Shown here: piece by piece, positions 44,222-54,340 of the stretch
How the letters are laid out: the number at the start of each line of letters is the position of its first letter
How positions within the stretch are numbered: the stretch's first letter is position 1
Assembly (NCBI RefSeq): GCF_003325455.1
Contig: NZ_CP025198.1
Span: forward strand, 2,666,001 to 2,730,000
Reading direction: 5' to 3'
Origin: Acidipropionibacterium virtanenii
GTDB taxonomy: Bacteria > Actinomycetota > Actinomycetes > Propionibacteriales > Propionibacteriaceae
DNA: 64,000 nt
The notes under the pieces: generated by a model
Told to the model about the DNA's origin: nothing
Seen by the model: the letters and a program-made list of their open reading frames with translations, nothing else
Database searches by the model: none
Translations under genes and position numbers: made by a program

Positions 44222-45895
44222 ATGCAGACTCTGACTGGTCTCGGAGTCTCGGCCGGCGTCGGCCAGGCCGAGGCCCTTGTCGTCTCCCCGGCCCCCGGGC
44301 TGCCCGAGACCGATCCGAAGGGCGAGGTCAAGGATGATCTCGCAACAGTTCAGGCCGCGCTCAACAAGGTCGCCGACAGGCTCGACTACCGCGCCATGCA
44401 CGCCGACGCCGCAGCGGTGGCAGTGCTCACGGCCACGGCCATGATGGCCCGTGATCCGGGCCTGGGATTCTCGGTCGAGAATCACCTCAAGTCCGGCTCC
44501 GGCCCCGCCCACGCCCTGTGGGACGCCTTCGACGAGTTCTGCGAGCAGCTCACGGCGGCCGGCGGATACCTGGCCGAGCGGGTCACCGATCTCAAGGACG
44601 TCCGCTCCCGCACCCTCGCCGTCCTGGCGGGGCTCCCCGAGCCCGGCGTCCCCACGATCGACCGGCCCACCATCCTCGTCGCCGAGGATCTGGCACCGGC
44701 CGACACCGCCACCCTCGACCCGGAGATGGTCAAGGGACTGGTCACCGCCGCCGGTGGCCCGACCTCGCACACCGCGATCCTGGCCTCCCAGATCGGCATC
44801 CCGGCGATCGTGCGCTGCCCCCAGGCGCGCTCCATCACCAGCGGCACGAAGCTGGCCGTCGACGGCGTCACCGGGACGGTTCTCGTCGAGCCCGAGGAGG
44901 AGGCCGTCGCAGTCCTGATCGCCCGCGCGGAGAAGCGCAAGGCGGTGCTCGACGCCGTCCCCGAGGGCGATACTCACACCAAGGACGGCCTGCGGGTGCT
45001 CACCCTGGCCAATATCGGCGCTCCGGCCGACGCGATCGCGGCCAAGAAGAAGGGGGCCGAGGGAGTAGGCCTGTTCCGTACCGAGTTCCTCTTCCTGGAG
45101 CGCCAGGACGCCCCCACGAAGACCGAGCAGGTCGGCGTCTACTCGCAGGTCCTCGACACCTTCGACGAGGACGCCAAGGTCGTCTTCCGGACTCTGGACG
45201 CCGGCGCCGACAAGCCGCTGGCCTTCGCCGACCTGGGGCCCGAGGAGAACCCCGCTCTCGGACGGCGCGGACTGCGTCTGTCACAGGTGCGCACCGACCT
45301 TCTCGACACCCAGCTCGCGGCCCTGGCCGAGGCGGCGCAGAAGACCGGAAAGATGCCCTACGTGATGGCCCCGATGGTGGCCACCACCCTCGAGGCCAAG
45401 TGGTTCTCCGACCGGGCCCGCGAGGCCGGCCTGGGCGTCGTGGGCGTCATGGTGGAGGTGCCGGCCGCTGCGCTGCGCTCCTCCCAGGTGCTGGAGACCG
45501 TCGACTTCGCGTCGATCGGCACCAACGACCTCACCCAGTACGCGATGGCCGCCGACCGCCTCCAGGGCGAGCTCTCCGATCTTCTGACGCCGTGGCAGCC
45601 CGCCGTGATGCAGTTGGTGAAGAGCACCTGCGACGGAGCGGGCGGACGCCTGATCGGCGTCTGCGGGGAAGCCGCCGGCGATCCGCTGCTGGCCCTCGTG
45701 CTGGTCGGGGTGGGCATCCGCTCGCTGTCCATGGCGGCCGGGAAGATCCAGGCTGTCAAGGCCGCACTGGCCCTGCACACCCAGGCCCAGTGCGAGGAGA
45801 TCGCCGTGGCCGCGCTGGCCCAGCCGACTCCCGAGGAGGCGAAGAAGGCGGCCCTCGCCCTGGCCGATCCGGGCATGGAGGTGCTGGTCAGTTGA
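44222..45895 (+). CDS. ptsI: PTS enzyme I (phosphoenolpyruvate-protein phosphotransferase)
   Basis: 557 residues. N-terminal HPr-binding domain, phosphohistidine in AAGGPTSHTAILASQIGIPA, PEP-binding barrel with GVGLFRTEFLFLERQDAPT, ADKPLAF, NPALGRRGLRLS and IGTNDLTQYAMAADR, and a Cys in GVCGEAAGDP. It moves phosphate from PEP to HPr for all PTS permeases in the cell. Confidence 0.94.
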   Translation: MQTLTGLGVSAGVGQAEALVVSPAPGLPETDPKGEVKDDLATVQAALNKVADRLDYRAMHADAAAVAVLTATAMMARDPGLGFSVENHLKSGSGPAHALWDAFDEFCEQLTAAGGYLAERVTDLKDVRSRTLAVLAGLPEPGVPTIDRPTILVAEDLAPADTATLDPEMVKGLVTAAGGPTSHTAILASQIGIPAIVRCPQARSITSGTKLAVDGVTGTVLVEPEEEAVAVLIARAEKRKAVLDAVPEGDTHTKDGLRVLTLANIGAPADAIAAKKKGAEGVGLFRTEFLFLERQDAPTKTEQVGVYSQVLDTFDEDAKVVFRTLDAGADKPLAFADLGPEENPALGRRGLRLSQVRTDLLDTQLAALAEAAQKTGKMPYVMAPMVATTLEAKWFSDRAREAGLGVVGVMVEVPAAALRSSQVLETVDFASIGTNDLTQYAMAADRLQGELSDLLTPWQPAVMQLVKSTCDGAGGRLIGVCGEAAGDPLLALVLVGVGIRSLSMAAGKIQAVKAALALHTQAQCEEIAVAALAQPTPEEAKKAALALADPGMEVLVS

Positions 45896-45961
45896 GAGGG
45901 GGGAGGCGACTCCCACGCTCGGCAGCTCGCTGATTCCCTCGTAGCGGCGGTCTGCGAGATC

Positions 45962-46004
45962 CGCAGGTCCGCGTCGCAGGTCTTTCCCGCGACGCGGACC
46001 TGCG
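45962..46004 (+). terminator. terminator after ptsI
   Basis: A perfect 16-bp stem (CGCAGGTCCGCGTCGC and complement) with an 11-base loop, 66 bases after the stop. Confidence 0.82.
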
Positions 46005-46080
46005 ACCGCGTTCGGGGCCCGGCTCCCGGGCCCGGCGCCTTCTCGTGGACCCGCGACGTCACGCGCGCAAGAATGAGCCC

Positions 46081-46830
46081 ATGAGTACTGCAGTAGTGAC
46101 AGGGGCCAGTTCCGGAATCGGTGCAGCCACCGCCAGGGCGCTCGCACATGACGGCTGGACGGTGATCTGCGCGGCCCGCCGGGTGGACCGGATCACCGAG
46201 CTGGCCGCGGAGATCGACGGGCGGGCCGTTCCTTGCGACGTCACCTCCGATGCCTCGGTCGCCGAGCTCGCCGAGGCTGTCGGCCCGTCCCTGGGCCTGC
46301 TGGTGAACAATGCCGGCGGGGCGGTGGGCCAGGAGCCGGTTGACCGGGCCGATCTGGCGGCCTGGCGGACCATGTACGAGTCCAACGTCCTCGGCACGGC
46401 CCGGGTCACCAAGGCTCTGCTGCCGGCCCTGGAGGCGGCCTCCGGGATGATCGTCTTCATGTCCTCGACCGCCGCCGACGGCGCCTACGAGGGAGGGGCC
46501 GGGTACAACGCCGCCAAGGGCGGGGAGCGGATGATCGCCGAGGCCATGCGCCTGGAGCTCTTCGACCGCGACGTGCGGATCTGCGAGATCTGCCCCGGCA
46601 TGGTGAAGACCCCCGAGTTCTCCCTCAACCGTTTCCACGGCGACCGGTCGAAGGCCGACGACGTCTACGCCGGCGTCCCGGCCCCGCTGACCGCCGACGA
46701 CATCGCCGAGTGCGTCCGCTGGGTGTCGGGCCTCCCCCATCACGTCAATATCGATCGGATGACGGTGCGCCCCCGGGCGCAGGCGGCCCAGCACAAGGTC
46801 TACCGGGTCGCCAGGCACCGGGCGGACTGA
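46081..46830 (+). CDS. short-chain dehydrogenase/reductase
   Basis: 249 residues from ATG 46081. Classical SDR: cofactor motif TGASSGIGAATARAL, NNAGG, catalytic Ser in MSSTAADGAYEG and YNAAK (Tyr/Lys). The sequence resembles the YdfG/serine 3-dehydrogenase-like NADP group acting on small hydroxy acids. The true substrate is unknown. It has its own transcription unit between two terminators. Confidence 0.85.
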   Translation: MSTAVVTGASSGIGAATARALAHDGWTVICAARRVDRITELAAEIDGRAVPCDVTSDASVAELAEAVGPSLGLLVNNAGGAVGQEPVDRADLAAWRTMYESNVLGTARVTKALLPALEAASGMIVFMSSTAADGAYEGGAGYNAAKGGERMIAEAMRLELFDRDVRICEICPGMVKTPEFSLNRFHGDRSKADDVYAGVPAPLTADDIAECVRWVSGLPHHVNIDRMTVRPRAQAAQHKVYRVARHRAD

Positions 46831-46863
46831 CGGGCCAGCCCGGTCGCCGACCCCGGACATGCA

Positions 46864-46895
46864 GGACGCCGCGCCCCCGAGGGAGCGCGGCGTCC
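46864..46895 (-). terminator. terminator of the transcarboxylase operon
   Basis: An 11-bp GC stem (GGACGCCGCGC and complement), 10-base loop, 21 bases beyond the stop of the biotinyl subunit gene; it can also end the convergent SDR transcript. Confidence 0.8.
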
Positions 46896-46916
46896 GATGT
46901 TCCGCGAACGTACGGT

Positions 46917-47282
46917 TCAGCCGATGGCCACCAGGCCCTGGCCGCCCTGGACGGCGTCGCCGACGGCCACCAGGATGCCCTTGACGGTCCCGTCGGAGGA
47001 GGCGGTGATCTCGGTCTCCATCTTCATGGCCTCCAGCGTCAGCACGACGTCGCCGGCCTTGACCGCGTCACCCTCCTTCACCAGGATCTTGGCCACGGTG
47101 CCGGCCAGCGGGGCGGGAATCTCGCCCGCTCCGGCCTTGCCGCCGCCGTTGCCTCCGGCAGCGCGGGCCGGGCCACCGGAACCGCCGCCGAACAGGATCG
47201 GCGGGATCGGGGAATTGTTGGTCTTGTCAACGTCAACGTCAACGTCGTATCCGACGCCGTTGACAGTCACCTTGAGCTTCAT
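46917..47282 (-). CDS. transcarboxylase 1.3S biotinyl subunit
   Basis: 121 residues. Biotin carboxyl carrier with the biotinylated Lys in [10 protein letters not shown], a Gly/Ala/Pro hinge ([20 protein letters not shown]) and the N-terminal [17 protein letters not shown] that ties the 12S and 5S subunits together. It carries CO2 between methylmalonyl-CoA and pyruvate sites in the Wood-Werkman cycle. Confidence 0.93.
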   Translation of the reverse strand: MKLKVTVNGVGYDVDVDVDKTNNSPIPPILFGGGSGGPARAAGGNGGGKAGAGEIPAPLAGTVAKILVKEGDAVKAGDVVLTLEAMKMETEITASSDGTVKGILVAVGDAVQGGQGLVAIG

Positions 47283-47297
47283 GTCAGTCTCTCCGGG

Positions 47298-47543
47298 TCA
47301 ACGAATGGAATGGTTCTGGAGCGCCCTGCGACCCTGGCGGGTCCAGTTCTCGCTCGGGGCGAAACGGATGGCCTGAACCTTCCCGTCATTGCCCAGGTAG
47401 GCCGCCACGGCGGCGCTGATCACGGTCACGACGTCCTCGGGGATGTCGGCGCTCTGGGCCTTCAACCGGCTCACGTCGGCCTCCAGCGCGCCCAGCCGTC
47501 TGGTCAGCGTCTCGATGACGCGATCCTTCTCATTGTCAGTCAT
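47298..47543 (-). CDS. small carboxytransferase-associated protein
   Basis: 81 residues, charged helix (RVIETLTRRLGALEADVSRLKAQ) then IPEDVVTVISAAVAAYLGNDGKVQAIRF and NWTRQGRRALQ. Small proteins with this AAVAAYLG...W..QGR pattern occur beside biotin-dependent decarboxylase and carboxytransferase genes, to my recollection; their role is unknown. The gene lies 12 bp after 12S and 15 bp before 1.3S, so it belongs to the operon. Confidence 0.72.
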   Translation of the reverse strand: MTDNEKDRVIETLTRRLGALEADVSRLKAQSADIPEDVVTVISAAVAAYLGNDGKVQAIRFAPSENWTRQGRRALQNHSIR

Positions 47544-47555
47544 CTGTTCCTCCGA

Positions 47556-49130
47556 TCAGCACGGCATGTTCCCGTGCTTCTTGGCCGGACGGGACTGACG
47601 CTTCGTGGCGTAGGTCTCCAGAGCGGCGGTGATCTTGCGGCGGGTGTCGGCCGGGTCGATGACGTCGTCGACCTGACCGCGGGCGGCCGCCACATACGGC
47701 GTGTTGAACGCCGTCTGGTACTCCTCGATCTTCTCCGCACGGGTGGCGGCGGGATCCTCGGAGGCCTTGATCTCACGACGGAAGATGACGTTGGCGGCGC
47801 CCTCGGCACCCATCACGGCGATCTCGGCGGTCGGCCAGGCGTAGACGGCGTCGGCGCCCAGGTCGCGGTTGCACATGGCCAGGTAGGAGCCGCCGTAGGC
47901 CTTGCGCATCACCACGGTGATCTTCGGGACGGTGGCCTCGGAGTAGGCGTACAGCATCTTCGCGCCGTGGCGGATGATGCCGCCGTACTCCTGCTGGACG
48001 CCGGGAAGGAATCCGGGGACGTCCACCAGCTGCACCAGCGGGATGTTGAACGAGTCGCAGAAGCCGATGAACTCCGCGGCCTTGTCCGAGGCGTTGATGT
48101 CGAGACAGCCCGACATCACCTTGGGCTGGTTCGCCACGATGCCCACCGAGCGGCCGTTGACCTTGGCGAAGGCCGTCACGATGTTGGTCGCCCAACCCGC
48201 CTTGACCTCCAGGTAGTCGCCCCAGTCGACGATCTTGGAGATGACGTCGCGGACGTCGTACCCCTTCTTGCCGTCGATCGGGACGATGTCGCGCAGCTCG
48301 GGGGTCGGGGAGACGTCGTTGTTCGGGAACTCGATCGCGGCGTCCTGGGTGTTGTTCTGCGGCAGGAAGCTCAGCAGCTTCTGCGCGATCAGCACCGCGG
48401 CGTCGTCGTCCTCGGCCACGAAGTGGATGTTGCCGGAGGTCGACATGTGCGCCTCGGCACCACCCAGCTCGTCGCCGGTCACGTCCTCGCCGGTCACCGA
48501 CTTGATGACGCCGGGGCCCGTGATGAACATCTGGGCCTTCTTCGTCATGATGATGAAGTCGGTCAGCGCCGGGGAGTAGGAGGCACCGCCGGCGCACGGC
48601 CCGGCGATGATCGCGATCTGCGGCACGACGCCGGACAGCTTGACGTTCGCGTAGAACATCTTGCCGTAGCCCGACAGCGAGTCGATGCCCTCCTGGATCC
48701 GGGCGCCGCCCGAATCGTAGAAGAACAGGAACGGTGTGCCGGTCAGCAGCGCCTGCTCCATGGTCTCGACGACCTTGGTCGACTGGGTCTCGCCGGCCGA
48801 CCCGCCCATGACGGAGAAGTCCTGGGAGGCGACCTGGACCGGGCGGCCGTTGACGGTTCCGCGGCCGGTCACCACGCCGTCGGCGGGCACCTCGGCGGTG
48901 TCCATCCCGAACAGGCTGGTCCGGTGCTCGCGGAAGGCGCCCACCTCGTCGAAGGAGTTGGCGTCGAGAAGGTTGTCGATGCGCTCGCGGGCGGTCTGCT
49001 TGCCCTTGTCGCGCTGCTTCTGGAGGCGCTTCTCGCCACCTCCGAGCTCGATCTTGTGACGCTCTTCGGTCAGCTGCTCGAGACGACCTTGCATCGTCTC
49101 GGCGAGCTTCACGCGCTTCTTGTTAGCCAT
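47556..49130 (-). CDS. mmdA: transcarboxylase 12S subunit (methylmalonyl-CoA carboxytransferase)
   Basis: 524 residues from ATG 49130 (MANKKRVKLAE). Crotonase-fold carboxyltransferase with two halves: FFYDSGGARIQEGIDSL and GPCAGGASYSPALTDF in the N half, and DVPGFLPGVQQEYGGIIRHGAKMLYAYSEA and MGAEGAANVIFRRE in the C half. It moves the carboxyl group from methylmalonyl-CoA to biotin, giving propionyl-CoA, the reaction that defines propionic fermentation. A TTG at 49139 is a possible alternative start. Confidence 0.94.
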   Translation of the reverse strand: MANKKRVKLAETMQGRLEQLTEERHKIELGGGEKRLQKQRDKGKQTARERIDNLLDANSFDEVGAFREHRTSLFGMDTAEVPADGVVTGRGTVNGRPVQVASQDFSVMGGSAGETQSTKVVETMEQALLTGTPFLFFYDSGGARIQEGIDSLSGYGKMFYANVKLSGVVPQIAIIAGPCAGGASYSPALTDFIIMTKKAQMFITGPGVIKSVTGEDVTGDELGGAEAHMSTSGNIHFVAEDDDAAVLIAQKLLSFLPQNNTQDAAIEFPNNDVSPTPELRDIVPIDGKKGYDVRDVISKIVDWGDYLEVKAGWATNIVTAFAKVNGRSVGIVANQPKVMSGCLDINASDKAAEFIGFCDSFNIPLVQLVDVPGFLPGVQQEYGGIIRHGAKMLYAYSEATVPKITVVMRKAYGGSYLAMCNRDLGADAVYAWPTAEIAVMGAEGAANVIFRREIKASEDPAATRAEKIEEYQTAFNTPYVAAARGQVDDVIDPADTRRKITAALETYATKRQSRPAKKHGNMPC

Positions 49131-49145
49131 GATCGGCAATCATCC

Positions 49146-50639
49146 TCACGCAGGCTCGACGGTCACGTCGTGGCTGCGGCCACCGACCGTGACACTGTAA
49201 TTGACCGGCCCGGAGACCGACGTGGATCCGTTGCCCTCGGCCTCGGCCTTCATCTGGGCCTCGGTCATCGCGACGCTCTTGGGGCCCTGCGGGCGCTCCT
49301 TGAAGAACTTCGGGGCGACTCCCGGGAACAGCGCGTTGGTGAGCACGTCCTCGTCGGAGCCGTCGAAGCCCTCGAGCTCGGCGGACTGCTTGACCAGCTC
49401 GTCCCACTCGTCATCGATGAGATCGGCCGGGCGGACGTCGATCGGCTTCTTGCCGGTCTGCTTCTCCGCCGTCTTGATGAGCTCGGGGTTCAGCTCGCCG
49501 ACCGGCTTGCCGTAGTAGCCGAGCATGAGATCGGCGAACTCGGCGGTCAGGTTCTTGTAGGAGCCGTTGCCCATCAGGACGTTGAACACGGCCTGGGTGC
49601 CGACGATCTGCGAGGAGGGGGTGACCAGGGGCGGGTAGCCGGCATCCTTGCGGACGCGCGGCACCTCCTTCATGACCTCGTCGGTACGGTCGGCAGCCCC
49701 CTGGGCGGCCAGCTGGGACTCCATGTTGGAGAGCATGCCGCCGGGGATCTGGGACTGGAAGATGTTCGTGTTGACCAGGGTCTTCGACTCGAACTTCTTG
49801 TACTTCGGGCGGACCTTCTTGAAGTGGTCGCGGATCTTGATGAGGCGATCCATGTCCAGGCCGGTCTCGTAGCCGGTTCCCTCGAGCATCTCGACCAGGG
49901 ACTCGGTGGGGTTGTGGCCCGGCCCCAGCGACATCGAGGAGATGGCGGTGTCGACGACGTCGACGCCGGCCTCGATGGCCTTCATGAGGGTCACCAGGGT
50001 GACGCCGGTGGTGGAGTGGCAGTGCAGGTTGATCTGCACGTCGGGGTGGTTCTCCTTGATGCCCTTGATGATGTCGTAGGCGGGCTGCGGCTTCAGCAGC
50101 GCGGCCATGTCCTTGAAGGCGATGGAGTCGGCGCCCATGTCGATGAGGCGGTCGGCCTGCTTGACGAAGCTCTCCGGGGTGTGGATCGGGGAGGTGGTGT
50201 AGCAGATCGTGCCCTGGGCGTGCTTGCCGGTCTTCTTGACGGCGGCCATCGCGCGCTCGAGGTTGCGGGGATCGTTGAGCGCGTCGAAGACGCGGAACAC
50301 GTCCATGCCGTTCTCGGCCGACTTCTCGACGAACTTGTCGACGACGTCGTCAGCGTAGTGACGGTAGCCCAGCAGGTTCTGGCCTCGCAGCAGCATCTGC
50401 AGGCGGGTGTTGGGCATCAGCTTGCGGAAGGTCCGCAGCCTCTCCCAGGGATCCTCGTTGAGGAACCGGATACAGGAATCGAAGGTTGCCCCACCCCAGC
50501 ACTCAGCGGACCAGTAGCCAGCCGCGTCGATGTCGGCACAGGCATCGACCATGTCCTCCATGGACATCCGGGTTGCAATCAGGCTCTGATGCGCGTCGCG
50601 GAGCACGAGCTCGGTAACGCCAATCTTTCGCGGACTCAT
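49146..50639 (-). CDS. transcarboxylase 5S subunit
   Basis: 497 residues from ATG 50639 (MSPRKIGVTELVLRDAHQSL). TIM-barrel carboxyltransferase with metal ligands in ELVLRDAHQSL and INLHCHSTTGVT, the carbamylated Lys in DSIAFKDMAALL, and the C-terminal pyruvate-carboxylase-like helical domain. It carboxylates pyruvate to oxaloacetate with the carboxybiotin of 1.3S. The C-terminal tail ends YSVTVGGRSHDVTVEPA, similar to the binding tail seen before biotin domains. It is the first gene of the operon; the 285 bp upstream hold the promoter, not resolved. Confidence 0.94.
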   Translation of the reverse strand: MSPRKIGVTELVLRDAHQSLIATRMSMEDMVDACADIDAAGYWSAECWGGATFDSCIRFLNEDPWERLRTFRKLMPNTRLQMLLRGQNLLGYRHYADDVVDKFVEKSAENGMDVFRVFDALNDPRNLERAMAAVKKTGKHAQGTICYTTSPIHTPESFVKQADRLIDMGADSIAFKDMAALLKPQPAYDIIKGIKENHPDVQINLHCHSTTGVTLVTLMKAIEAGVDVVDTAISSMSLGPGHNPTESLVEMLEGTGYETGLDMDRLIKIRDHFKKVRPKYKKFESKTLVNTNIFQSQIPGGMLSNMESQLAAQGAADRTDEVMKEVPRVRKDAGYPPLVTPSSQIVGTQAVFNVLMGNGSYKNLTAEFADLMLGYYGKPVGELNPELIKTAEKQTGKKPIDVRPADLIDDEWDELVKQSAELEGFDGSDEDVLTNALFPGVAPKFFKERPQGPKSVAMTEAQMKAEAEGNGSTSVSGPVNYSVTVGGRSHDVTVEPA

Positions 50640-50859
50640 GGGTCCAATCCTTGCACCCGCGGTCGACAAGTTCAGCCCTGGGGTCGACGTTGACGCACTG
50701 AACATCGTTCAAAATATCGGCGTGTCGCAGTGCCCTCCAGACCTGAGCGCCGAATCCTGTGGGAAATCCGACACCGGGATTCGGAGATTGTGAGGAACTG
50801 CACATTGCCATCCAGCAAGGATTCCCAGGATCCGGGGTACACCCGGACCGGACGTGCAA

Positions 50860-50889
50860 CCGGGGCCGGCCCTGACGGGCCGGCCCCGG
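50860..50889 (-). terminator. terminator of the fructose-bisphosphate aldolase gene
   Basis: A perfect 13-bp GC stem with a TGAC loop, 35 bases beyond the stop. Confidence 0.87.
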
Positions 50890-50924
50890 CATCACGCGCA
50901 CACACGATGTGCGGAGCGGTCGGA

Positions 50925-51950
<1,026 letters not shown>

Positions 51951-52027
51951 ATGTGTGCCTTTCTGCTGTGTGTCTCGCGATGACCGTCCCATTGTCTCGC
52001 ATTCGCTCGACGAATGGGGAGTCGGGC

Positions 52028-52645
52028 TCAGAAGGGACGGTCCAGCCCGCTGACGTCGAGGCCGCGACGGCCTCCCGACCAGGCCCGGGCGGCCGAGTCG
52101 ACGGTCCCCGGCAGGGCGTCGAGCCAGGAGACCGGGACCTCCCACCGGTGACCGGCGGCGTCCTCCAGGCGCAGCACCGGGCCGGCCCCCATGGACGTCC
52201 CCAGAACCGCCAGCTGGGTGACGTCATTCCATCCGACCAGATCCAGCTCGGGGGCCAGCGGATGGGCGCCCACGTCGGCGAAGGAGGTCCGGGAACCCGC
52301 GTCGCGCTGGGAGCGCCGCACCGCCACGCCCAGGGGATCCACCCTCAGGGCGGTGCCCTCGTCGATGCTCAGCAGGGCCTTGCGCGCCGAGCGCAGCCGC
52401 AGGTTCTGAATACTGAACAGCACGACGAAGACGATCACCCAGCCGACCAGCATCCCGAGCAGGGTGCCGACGTCGAAGGAGTTCCTGGTCACCGCCCACA
52501 CCAGGGCGCCGACCACGACGAGGACCAGTGCCTCCAGAGCCAGGCGCCAGCGGGTCGCCTGGTGACGCGCGACCCGGCCGGCCGCCGGCACCGGGTTGAA
52601 GGCGACCACCAGTGCCTGATCCGATGGGGCTCGATCCGACGACAT
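52028..52645 (-). CDS. membrane protein, unknown
   Basis: 205 residues. Two hydrophobic helices (ALEALVLVVVGALVWAV and LGMLVGWVIVFVVLFSI) are followed by a soluble domain of about 110 residues with a PH-like strand pattern (GTALRVDPLGVAVRRS, DLVGWNDVTQLAVL, VLRLEDAAGHRWEVPVSWL). The layout resembles PH-domain membrane proteins of actinobacteria. It is nine bases downstream of the methyltransferase gene. Confidence 0.68.
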   Translation of the reverse strand: MSSDRAPSDQALVVAFNPVPAAGRVARHQATRWRLALEALVLVVVGALVWAVTRNSFDVGTLLGMLVGWVIVFVVLFSIQNLRLRSARKALLSIDEGTALRVDPLGVAVRRSQRDAGSRTSFADVGAHPLAPELDLVGWNDVTQLAVLGTSMGAGPVLRLEDAAGHRWEVPVSWLDALPGTVDSAARAWSGGRRGLDVSGLDRPF

Positions 52646-52654
52646 GACGCCAGC

Positions 52655-53281
52655 TTAACGGTGCGGCGCCGATCCGCCCCCTACCGATCCGCCCTGCACC
52701 GATCCACCCTGTGCCCACCGCAGCGCCCAGTGATACATGGCGATGGCCGAGGCGGCCCCCGCATTGACAGACCTCGTCGACCCGTACTGGGTGATCGCCA
52801 CGAGCTGCCGGCAGCCGGCCACCACCTCATCGGTGAGCCCCGATCCCTCCGAACCGAAGACCAGACAGCAGTCGTGGGGCAGCTCGGCGGTCTCCAGGGG
52901 CACCGAACCGGGCAGGTTGTCCACGCCGATCGGGGTGACGCCGTGGGTGTCGAGCCAGTCCAGGAACTCCCCCACCGTCTCGTGATGGTGGATGTGGAGA
53001 TAGCGATCGGTCACCATCGCGCCGCGTCGGTTCCAGCGCCGTCGGCCCAGGATGTGGACCCCTGCGACGTTGAAGGCGTTGGCGGTCCGCACGACCGACC
53101 CGATGTTGAAATCGTGCTCCCAGTTCTGGATCGCCACATGCAGCGGGTTGCGACGGGTGTCCAGATCGGCCACGATCGCCTCGACGCTCCAGTACCGGTA
53201 CTCGTCGGCCACATTGCGCCGGTCGCCCTCGGCCAGCAGCTCACGGTCGAGGCGCGGATCCTCGGGCCAGGGCTCAGACAT
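52655..53281 (-). CDS. SpoU/TrmH-family RNA 2'-O-methyltransferase
   Basis: 208 residues from ATG 53281 (MSEPWPEDPRLDREL). The knotted SAM fold has NWEHDFNIGSVVRTANAFNVAGVHILG, CCLVFGSEGSGLTDEVV and TRSVNAGAASAIAMYHW. The frame is open to 53416 but that stretch is Pro/Gly-rich and unlikely to be translated. A tRNA or rRNA target is expected. The C-terminus repeats GGSVQGGSVGGGS. Confidence 0.83.
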   Translation of the reverse strand: MSEPWPEDPRLDRELLAEGDRRNVADEYRYWSVEAIVADLDTRRNPLHVAIQNWEHDFNIGSVVRTANAFNVAGVHILGRRRWNRRGAMVTDRYLHIHHHETVGEFLDWLDTHGVTPIGVDNLPGSVPLETAELPHDCCLVFGSEGSGLTDEVVAGCRQLVAITQYGSTRSVNAGAASAIAMYHWALRWAQGGSVQGGSVGGGSAPHR

Positions 53282-53439
53282 CGGCCCCACCCCGACCTGA
53301 ACCGAGGGGGGCACCCGCACGGACAGGTCGGCGAGCGGGCCGACGGCGCCCTCCTCACCAGCGGCGTCGACGCCGCGACCGCCGGGCGGGACAGTTTCAG
53401 GACGGCTCGGGCACATGGCATCAACGTAGTCTTGTGGTC

Positions 53440-54195
53440 ATGACGCAACTCAGTGCCCTGGTGCCGCTCCTGCTGCCGTCCTGGCTGGACCCGCAGCACA
53501 TCGTGTCGGCAACGGGCGCCTCTGCCCTGTGGATCGTGGCCCTCATCGTCTTCGCCGAGTGCGGCCTGGCGATCTTCTTCATGCCCGGGGACTCCCTGCT
53601 CTTCGCCATCGGGATGTTCACCGCGGTGGGCGTGACCTCCGGATCCGACCCGCTGATCTCCTACGGAGGGAAGTTCAGCACGGTCCTGGTGGTCAACATC
53701 GTGCTGCTCGTGGCGGCCGTCGCGGGCAACATCGTCGGCTACTGGATCGGCCACCGGATCGGTCCCGCACTGTTCCGCGAGCGCCAGGGCCTGATGGGCA
53801 GGCTCTTCAAGCCCGAATACGTCGGCAAGACGAATGCCTTCTTCGAGCGTCACGGCTCCGCCGCCCTGATCCTCGCCCGATTCGTCCCCATCGTGCGAAC
53901 CTTCGTCACCATGGTCGCAGGCATCGGGAAGATGGATTTCCGCAGGTTCATCACGTACACCGCGATCGGCGGCGTGGCATGGGTCCTCATCGCCGTGCAG
54001 GCCGGCCACTTCCTCGGCCAGATCCCCTTCATCCGGGACAACTTCGAGATGGCGCTGATCCTCATCGTCCTCATCTCAGTGGTACCGATGGGCATCGAGT
54101 GGCTGCGCGCGCGCCGCAAGGCCGCAGAGCCGGCGGCCGCCGTCTACGACGACATCGAGAACCGGCTCCACCAGGGCTCCGGAGAGACCGACTGA
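53440..54195 (+). CDS. DedA-family membrane protein
   Basis: 251 residues from ATG 53440. DedA/SNARE-associated fold: VFAECGLAIFFMPGDSLLF, NIVGYWIGHRIG, FFERHGSAALILARFVPIVRTFVTMVAG with the conserved Arg residues, and a Gly-rich re-entrant loop. Proteins of this family flip lipids such as undecaprenyl phosphate or phosphatidylethanolamine, driven by proton motive force. Its position 145 bp before a polysaccharide locus would suit undecaprenyl phosphate recycling; this is inference. Confidence 0.88.
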   Translation: MTQLSALVPLLLPSWLDPQHIVSATGASALWIVALIVFAECGLAIFFMPGDSLLFAIGMFTAVGVTSGSDPLISYGGKFSTVLVVNIVLLVAAVAGNIVGYWIGHRIGPALFRERQGLMGRLFKPEYVGKTNAFFERHGSAALILARFVPIVRTFVTMVAGIGKMDFRRFITYTAIGGVAWVLIAVQAGHFLGQIPFIRDNFEMALILIVLISVVPMGIEWLRARRKAAEPAAAVYDDIENRLHQGSGETD

Positions 54196-54340
54196 AGTCC
54201 TGCTGCCCGTCGCTGAGAAGCACTGACGCCGGGCCACCCGGACGGGGTACGTCGCCGACCGGAGCCGATTCACATTCTATGACAGTGTCCACATATACTT
54301 CTGGCGAACTATTTCCTGCAGGACGCCGAGTACCTGGACC

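Noticed and set aside
49131-49139. TTG start for the 12S subunit at 49139
   Set aside because: ATG 49130 gives MANKKRVKLAE, a more usual start; the TTG remains possible but is not preferred.
46710-50693. Plus-strand open frame of 1327 codons
   Set aside because: It is antisense to the transcarboxylase operon, whose minus-strand products match known families throughout. Long shadow frames are normal at this GC content.
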